Of a stretch of 56,443 bases of DNA, positions 51,885 to 56,443 are shown in pieces (position 1 is the first letter of the stretch; the number at the start of each line of letters is the position of its first letter). This stretch comes from Cyanobacteria bacterium UBA6984. GTDB taxonomy: Bacteria > Cyanobacteriota > Vampirovibrionia > Gastranaerophilales > Gastranaerophilaceae. The notes under the pieces were generated by a model. The model did no database searches, was not told the origin of the DNA, and worked only from the letters and a program-made list of their open reading frames with translations. Made by a program: the position numbers and the translations under genes. The DNA lies in NCBI GenBank assembly GCA_002450015.1, contig DJYG01000057.1, positions 1 to 56,443 on the forward strand, given 5' to 3'.

Positions 51885-52523
51885 ATGAGAAAATATTTCG
51901 CATTTACGCTTGCAGAAGCACTTATAGTTTTAAGTATAGTTGCTGTTCTTGCTTCAATATCTGTTGTTGCAACTAACAAATCTAAGCCTGATGAGCATAT
52001 TATAATGTTCAGAAAAGCTTATGCAACTACTGTAAAAACAGTTCAAAGTTTAATGAATGATACAACTTTATATCCATACGCAGATGATCCTATTAATTCA
52101 TCTGCTCTTGGTAGTACCGGTTCAAATAAAAAAGGGCTAAAAGGTAATGGTACAAATACGGCTTCCAACAATTTTGCAGTTAATTTTTTAAGTAAAATTA
52201 ATGCAACTAGTGTAGGAGATACTATGGGTGATTATGCAAGAAATTTTTATACTCCTGATGGTATGTATTGGGTTGTAGAAGATTATATGCATTCTAATGG
52301 ATATGCAAATATATACATAAAAACAGATGCAAAAGGAGGAGGTTGTTACTTCTCAGATAGATGTCCTGTACCGACAAAATTTAGATTAGAAGTTAGTTAT
52401 AATGGAACTGTAACTCCTAGGAGTACGGTTAAAAACTGTAAAGACTATATGGCAGTTGCATATCTGAGATATAGTAAGTTAAACAAACAATCTCAATTTG
52501 CTAATGTATCTACCGGTGATTAA
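51885..52523 (+). CDS. Type IV pilin-like protein
   Basis: 212 aa. Leader MRKYFA then FTLAEALIVLSIVAVLASIS with Glu at +5 and Ala before the predicted cut. The C-terminal domain has few cysteines, with a PDGMYWVVEDYMH segment and the TDAKGGGCYFSDRCPVPTKF block that recurs in altered form in the next gene. AAAAGGAG precedes the ATG, and it has its own promoter. Confidence 0.85.
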   Translation: MRKYFAFTLAEALIVLSIVAVLASISVVATNKSKPDEHIIMFRKAYATTVKTVQSLMNDTTLYPYADDPINSSALGSTGSNKKGLKGNGTNTASNNFAVNFLSKINATSVGDTMGDYARNFYTPDGMYWVVEDYMHSNGYANIYIKTDAKGGGCYFSDRCPVPTKFRLEVSYNGTVTPRSTVKNCKDYMAVAYLRYSKLNKQSQFANVSTGD

Positions 52524-52534
52524 ATTTTAAAATG

Positions 52535-52563
52535 TTGCGCACAATATTTATTTTTGTTATAAT
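52535..52563 (+). promoter_or_regulatory. Promoter of the pilin-like gene at 52,584
   Basis: TTGCGC (52535-52540), 17-nt spacer, TATAAT (52558-52563), in the 60-bp gap between the two pilin-like genes. Confidence 0.65.
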
Positions 52564-52583
52564 CACCTCATAGGAGTTTATAC

Positions 52584-53306
52584 ATGATGATAAGAAAATC
52601 GTTTACTATAATGGAAATTCTCTTGGCAATGTCAATTATTGGCATATTAGCAGCAGTATCCATTAATACAATGGGCAGAATGTCTGCTAATAAAATAAAA
52701 GTTGGCTTTCAAAACGATTACAGACACATGGTTGAAACAATAAATTCTATACTGGCTGATGAAACAAGATTACCAATTGTTGGAAGTAGTAGTTATGATG
52801 AAACAGGTCACAGTAAATTACAGCCTCTAAGAAATTTGGTAGAAATGAATGAAACTACGGGTGTTACAACTTCTGCTCGTGGTATATTCCCAAAGTTATT
52901 TTTAGAAGCTTCAAATGCTACTAATGTAAATTCTATAACCTCAGCAAACCAAATTTATGGTTATCAGTTCACAACAAAAAATGGCAGCGATTGGCGTGTT
53001 ATATACAATAGACATAATGATAAACAGTTAGACGGTGAAGTTAGTGACATAATGAAGGCTGATTATCTTATAACATTTGATGTAAATGGTAAATATGAAG
53101 GACCAAACTGTCCGTTTAATATGGGAACGAGTATGACATACCAGCATGACGGTTCTGATGGCTGTAAGAATCCTGATACATTTAGGTTTGGTTTGACTTA
53201 TGATAATAAGATTATGCCTGATAACAGGACTAAATATAATGGTCAAAATCTGAAATCTTATATGAGATTTGCAGGATTAAAAAGTTCAGATACTCATGGA
53301 ACTTAA
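52584..53306 (+). CDS. Type IV pilin-like protein
   Basis: 240 aa. Leader MMIRKS then FTIMEILLAMSIIGILAAVS with Glu at +5; Ser precedes the predicted cut where Gly is usual. The C-terminal domain has the DVNGKYEGPNCPF and NPDTFRFGLTYD blocks similar in kind to TDAKGGG..CPVPTKFRLEVSY of the gene before, so these two are tandem paralogues. AGGAG precedes the ATG. Confidence 0.83.
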   Translation: MMIRKSFTIMEILLAMSIIGILAAVSINTMGRMSANKIKVGFQNDYRHMVETINSILADETRLPIVGSSSYDETGHSKLQPLRNLVEMNETTGVTTSARGIFPKLFLEASNATNVNSITSANQIYGYQFTTKNGSDWRVIYNRHNDKQLDGEVSDIMKADYLITFDVNGKYEGPNCPFNMGTSMTYQHDGSDGCKNPDTFRFGLTYDNKIMPDNRTKYNGQNLKSYMRFAGLKSSDTHGT

Positions 53307-53348
53307 CTATATATAATAAAAATAAACAAAGGAAAGGAAAAATATAAA

Positions 53349-54152
53349 ATGGAACAAAAACATTTAGCAACAGTTGGCGTATTTGGCGGTTCAGGATTTT
53401 ACAAATTCTTGGATAATGTAGAAGAAGTAAAAGTTGAAACTCCTTATGGTATGCCAAGTGACAACTTAATGATTGGTAAAATTGGCAAACATAAAGTTGC
53501 ATTTATGCCAAGACACGGAAGAAATCACACTATTCTTCCTCACTTAATTAATTACAGAGCTAACGTTTGGGCAATGAAATATGCAGGATGCGAAAGAGTA
53601 ATTTCTCCTTGTGCTTCAGGCAGTTTGCAAAAACATATTAACCCTGGTGATTTTGTAATTTGTGATCAATTTGTAGATTGGACTGACGGCAGAAAATCAA
53701 CATTCTTTGAAGGACCAGTTGTTCACCATCCATCACCTACTGATTTGTATTGTCCTGAGTTAAGAGAAATTGCTATTGATATTGCAAAAAAACTAGGCAT
53801 TAAAGTTCATGAAACAGGTACAATGACTGTTATTAACGGACCTAGATTTTCTACAAAAGCTGAATCTAAATTCTTTACAAACCAAGGTTGGGATGTAATC
53901 GGAATGACAGCTTTCCCTGAAAATTATCTTGTAAAAGAAATGGATATGTGCCCATTGAACATTTCTTTAATTACCGACCACGACTGTGGTCTTGTTGGTG
54001 ATGTTCCTCCTGTATCTCACCATGAAGTATGCAGAGTATTTAATGAAAATCTTGAAAATGTTAAAAACTTGCTGTTCAGAGTAATAGAAGCTATTCCTGA
54101 AACAAGAGAACATTGTGATTGTGCTAATACTTTCAAAAATTCTCAAATGTAA
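53349..54152 (+). CDS. mtnP: S-methyl-5'-thioadenosine phosphorylase
   Basis: Phosphorolysis of methylthioadenosine from polyamine or SAM use, feeding methionine salvage. 267 aa of the trimeric PNP/MTAP family: TVGVFGGSGFYKFL, PRHGRNHTILPHLINYRANV, SPCASGSLQ, the NGPRFSTKAES block, VIGMTAFPE and the SLITDHDC segment with the Asp typical of MTAPs. AAGGAAAGGA precedes the ATG. No other mtn genes are adjacent. Confidence 0.93.
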   Translation: MEQKHLATVGVFGGSGFYKFLDNVEEVKVETPYGMPSDNLMIGKIGKHKVAFMPRHGRNHTILPHLINYRANVWAMKYAGCERVISPCASGSLQKHINPGDFVICDQFVDWTDGRKSTFFEGPVVHHPSPTDLYCPELREIAIDIAKKLGIKVHETGTMTVINGPRFSTKAESKFFTNQGWDVIGMTAFPENYLVKEMDMCPLNISLITDHDCGLVGDVPPVSHHEVCRVFNENLENVKNLLFRVIEAIPETREHCDCANTFKNSQM

Positions 54153-54163
54153 TAACAATATTA

Positions 54164-54200
54164 ATCAGTCGGATAAGTTTAAAACTATCCGACTGATATT
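54164..54200 (+). terminator. Terminator after mtnP
   Basis: Stem ATCAGTCGGATA (54164-54175) with TATCCGACTGAT (54186-54197); the loop can extend the pairing. The T tract is weak (ATTATAATTT). Confidence 0.6.
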
Positions 54201-54219
54201 ATAATTTAAGGGAGATATT

Positions 54220-54480
54220 ATGATAGTTAGAGCTGTTAATCAAATACTGTATTTGTACGGAGTTCTTATTTTAATAAGAATTTTTTTAACATGGATTCCT
54301 ACAATTGACTGGGATGCCCAGCCGATGAAAGCTTTAAGAACCACAACAGATGTATATCTTGATTTATTCAGAAGTATTATACCTCCTTTTGGCGGATTGG
54401 ATTTTTCTCCGATAATTGCGATTATTGTACTTCAAATTATTCAAGTTATACTTACTTCATTTTTAGGCAGTATTATGTAA
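54220..54480 (+). CDS. YggT/Ycf19 family membrane protein
   Basis: 86 aa with two hydrophobic segments (about 6-26 and 62-84). The middle reads LTWIPTIDWDAQPMKALRTT, then LFRSIIPPFGGLDFSPIIAI, the YggT/Ycf19 signature with the Pro-rich loop. Linked to membrane organisation and division in cyanobacteria and plastids. AAGGGAG precedes the ATG. Single gene with its own terminator. Confidence 0.9.
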   Translation: MIVRAVNQILYLYGVLILIRIFLTWIPTIDWDAQPMKALRTTTDVYLDLFRSIIPPFGGLDFSPIIAIIVLQIIQVILTSFLGSIM

Positions 54481-54496
54481 ATAAAGATGTCAATAT

Positions 54497-54530
54497 AAAG
54501 CTATGATTTTAAAGTCATAGCTTTTATTTT
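54497..54530. terminator. Bidirectional terminator between yggT and the metzincin gene
   Basis: AAAGCTATGA (54497-54506) pairs with TCATAGCTTT (54515-54524), with T's on the plus side. The metzincin stop codon touches the outer end of the stem. The arms resemble the hairpin at 23,832. Confidence 0.8.
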
Positions 54531-55840
54531 GCCCATTTTATAACATCTTTAACAAAATCTTCATTTAAAATATCAGGGAATTTAGATTTGTAATTGTTTA
54601 TTGCTGTTATAGCTTCTTGCTTTTTATCTAATTCTACACAGGCAACAAGGTAATTTTTTAATAACATTCTATTGTTGCTGTCAATTTCGTAGGCTTGTTT
54701 AAAATATTGATATGCATTTTCAAATTTGTCTTGTTTTGCGTAGCACATTCCTATCATATTATATATAGGAGCTTTTTGTTCGTCAGTAGAAATATTTTCC
54801 AGTGCGATATTATAATATTTTATTGCAACATCATATTTAAGTGAAGAATAGTAGCATTCTGCCATTGATTGATATATTAGAGGATTTTTTGGCTCAATTG
54901 CAAGAGCCTTTTTGTATGCGCCTAAGGCATCTTCTTTTTTACCTAAATCATAATATACTCGTCCCAGATTTACCCAAGATATAGCTTTGTTTGGAGATTT
55001 TTTAGCATAATCTTCCGCCTCTTTTAACTTTGTATCAGCAAAGTTTTTTGTTTCACTTTTAATTAAGCTTTGATTACCTGAATACATGAGTTTTATTGTT
55101 GCAATATCTCTTAATGATAATTTGTTTACAGATTCTGATGCAAACATAACGTCATTATTGTTTGGGCTGTGACCTATAATGCCTAAAGCGTGTCCTAATT
55201 CGTGAAGAACAACTCTATATACTTCACTATCTGTTATTTTTTTATTAGAATTAGGCTTTTTAGATAAAATTTGTATATGGGAATTTGTTAAATGTTTGTC
55301 ACTTCCTGAAAAACTGTTGTTAGTAATTCCTGCCATATATATTGAGTCTTTATTATCGTTGCTGCTAAAATGATTTACAACATCAATTTTTATATCAGAA
55401 TTTTCTCTGTCTTTTGCAAGATAAAAAGTAAAATATTTTTCAAATGTTGAATTATAAGTGCTTAAGGCTTTATAAATTGTATTTTTATATTCTGATTCTG
55501 ATACGAATACAGTAATTTTCTTTTTGTTCCAACGGACAAGTTTACCATTTGAATCAATAGCATAATTTAGATAATTGTCTTGTTTTAATTCACTTTCGGA
55601 AACATCAACTTTTGAAACAGAGTTTTCATCTTCTTGGATGTTTGTTTCAATATTATTATTTTCTTTTTTAGCTTTTTCAAATAATTGCTGTTGTTCTTTT
55701 TCAGAAAGTGATGAAAAAGAAAGGATTTTTCCAATAGGTTTTGGCGGAGCATAATAGTTTATATAATTAGCTATACCAATGGTAAGTAATAATACCGCCG
55801 AGATTATAATCAAATTTCTTTGTTTATCACGATTATTCAT
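54524..55840 (-). CDS. Membrane-anchored metzincin protease with TPR repeats
   Basis: 438 aa. N-terminal TM anchor (about 10-27), a linker, a matrixin-like catalytic domain (about 85-260) with the zinc site HELGHALGIIGHS followed by the Met-turn NNNDVMFAS, and about four TPR units from residue 280 (for example AISWVNLGRVYYDLGKKEDA, then LIYQSMAECYYSSLKYDVAI). The protease domain probably faces outside the cytoplasm. The domain order, metzincin then TPRs, is unusual. AAAGGA precedes the ATG and overlaps the sigma-factor terminator's T run. Confidence 0.88.
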   Translation of the reverse strand: MNNRDKQRNLIIISAVLLLTIGIANYINYYAPPKPIGKILSFSSLSEKEQQQLFEKAKKENNNIETNIQEDENSVSKVDVSESELKQDNYLNYAIDSNGKLVRWNKKKITVFVSESEYKNTIYKALSTYNSTFEKYFTFYLAKDRENSDIKIDVVNHFSSNDNKDSIYMAGITNNSFSGSDKHLTNSHIQILSKKPNSNKKITDSEVYRVVLHELGHALGIIGHSPNNNDVMFASESVNKLSLRDIATIKLMYSGNQSLIKSETKNFADTKLKEAEDYAKKSPNKAISWVNLGRVYYDLGKKEDALGAYKKALAIEPKNPLIYQSMAECYYSSLKYDVAIKYYNIALENISTDEQKAPIYNMIGMCYAKQDKFENAYQYFKQAYEIDSNNRMLLKNYLVACVELDKKQEAITAINNYKSKFPDILNEDFVKDVIKWAK

Positions 55841-55854
55841 TAGATAATTCCTTT

Positions 55855-55883
55855 AAAAAGGCATAAACAATTAAGTTTATGCC
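55855..55883 (-). terminator. Terminator after the sigma factor gene
   Basis: On the minus strand GGCATAAAC-TTAATT-GTTTATGCC followed by five T's. Its T run overlaps the Shine-Dalgarno of the metzincin gene. Confidence 0.85.
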
Positions 55884-55896
55884 CTTATGTTAAAAA

Positions 55897-56443
55897 CTAA
55901 GTTTCAACGTATTCTCTTAGACGTTTACTTCTGTTTGGATGTCTTAATTTTCTCAAAGCTTTAGCTTCAATTTGACGAATACGTTCACGAGTAACACCAA
56001 ACAATTGTCCAACTTCTTCCAATGTTCTTTGACGACCGTCATCCATACCAAAACGTAATCTTAAAACATCACGCTCGCGTGGGGAAAGAGTGCATAAAAC
56101 TTCTGCTAAATCTTCACGTAACAAATCTGAAGCTACTGTTTTTATTGGTGCATCTGCCTCTTTATCTTCAATAAAATCTCCAAGTCGAGAATCTTCTTCT
56201 TTACCGATAGGAGTTTCTAAAGATAGTGGTTCTTGTGCAATTTTAATAATTTCTCTTAATTTAGAAATAGAAACATTCATTTCCATAGCCAATTCTTCTT
56301 CAGTAGGTTTTCTTGAGAATTCTTGAGCTAATCTTCTTGTTACTTTTTTAAGTTTGTTAATTGTTTCCACCATGTGTACAGGAATACGTATTGTTCTTGC
56401 CTGATCAGCAATAGCACGCGTAATAGCTTGTCTAATCCACCAA
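55897..56443 (-). CDS. rpoD: Primary-type sigma factor (RpoD/SigA), 5' part outside window
   Basis: 182 codons at the right edge; the N-terminal part is beyond it. The fragment starts in region 2.4/3.0 (WWIRQAITRAIADQARTIRI, PVHM), then region 3 (RKPTEEELAMEMN), and region 4 with LSPRERDVLRLRFGMDDG and the helix-turn-helix TLEEVGQLFGVTRERIRQIE. The region 4 motif and RTIRIPVH segment are those of group 1 or 2 sigma factors that read TTGACA/TATAAT promoters, in line with the promoters found here. Ends LREYVET. Confidence 0.93.
   Translation of the reverse strand, partial: WWIRQAITRAIADQARTIRIPVHMVETINKLKKVTRRLAQEFSRKPTEEELAMEMNVSISKLREIIKIAQEPLSLETPIGKEEDSRLGDFIEDKEADAPIKTVASDLLREDLAEVLCTLSPRERDVLRLRFGMDDGRQRTLEEVGQLFGVTRERIRQIEAKALRKLRHPNRSKRLREYVET

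Noticed and set aside
1..56443. CRISPR arrays, prophage, toxin-antitoxin or defence islands
   Set aside because: No regularly spaced direct repeats, cas genes, phage structural genes or toxin pairs were found.

Overview
The window is a low-GC, gene-dense bacterial chromosome segment. It probably comes from a gut member of the non-photosynthetic cyanobacterial sister class Vampirovibrionia ('Melainabacteria'), order Gastranaerophilales. Pointers are cyanobacteria-type genes (an R3H-domain AAA ATPase like Ycf45, a YggT/Ycf19 protein, ClpC with a UVR motif, a VKOR-thioredoxin fusion), no photosynthesis genes, and a family of pilin-like proteins starting with the FTLAETLIV segment. This assignment is inference from gene content and style; no marker-gene phylogeny was run.

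Layout. 1-10,050 is mostly minus strand: a partial unknown protein, clpC, aroA (tail to tail with tRNA-Glu and ridA), and an operon thioesterase > pseudouridine synthase > coaE > GGDEF-EAL > truncated MAF-like protein. A short plus-strand RNA with two hairpins around a CU-rich linker lies between aroA and that operon. 10,100-15,430 is accessory: a Cys-rich small protein, two pilin-like genes, a 530-bp repeat island with a MITE-like element, an exported glycine-zipper protein, a nucleoside transporter and a 53-aa small protein. 15,588-20,121 is a compact minus-strand operon: SLOG/DprA-like > HEAT > Nudix > HAD > ispF > glyoxalase > gmhA. 20,199-28,330 holds pcrA, an HD-GYP phosphodiesterase, glnA, an exported hydrolase-like protein, a helical repeat protein and pncC. 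28,544-34,838 holds the Ycf45-like ATPase, a phosphoesterase, a GT-C glycosyltransferase, a 360-bp probable structured RNA region, anmK and queH. 34,828-39,394 (minus) holds VKOR-DsbA, lysC, and a KdsC-like / NeuB-like / FliO-like cluster. 39,475-43,653 (plus) is histidine kinase > acyltransferase > nitrilase > PBP4. 43,650-56,443 holds pheA, a phosphohexomutase, pheT, an SDR, secG, an NrtR-like regulator, a lytic transglycosylase, two more pilin-like genes, mtnP, yggT, a membrane-anchored metzincin with TPRs, and the 3' part of the primary sigma factor.

Themes. (1) Envelope and cell-wall turnover: anmK, PBP4, lytic transglycosylase, gmhA, GT-C transferase, acyltransferase. (2) Cyclic-di-GMP turnover: EAL and HD-GYP enzymes, with a GGDEF domain that looks dead. 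(3) Traces of flagellar assembly or glycosylation: FliO-like, NeuB/KdsC-like and MAF-like genes. (4) Gene starts fall into two classes. Most have a clear Shine-Dalgarno. At least six have a -10 hexamer exactly 6 nt before the ATG and no Shine-Dalgarno, the layout expected of leaderless mRNAs. (5) Tail-to-tail overlaps of 4 to 47 nt occur at five convergent gene pairs. The observations most worth follow-up are the Yfr1-like RNA at 5,500-5,569, the RNA-like region at 32,870-33,170, the leaderless promoter class, and the FliO/NeuB/KdsC cluster.
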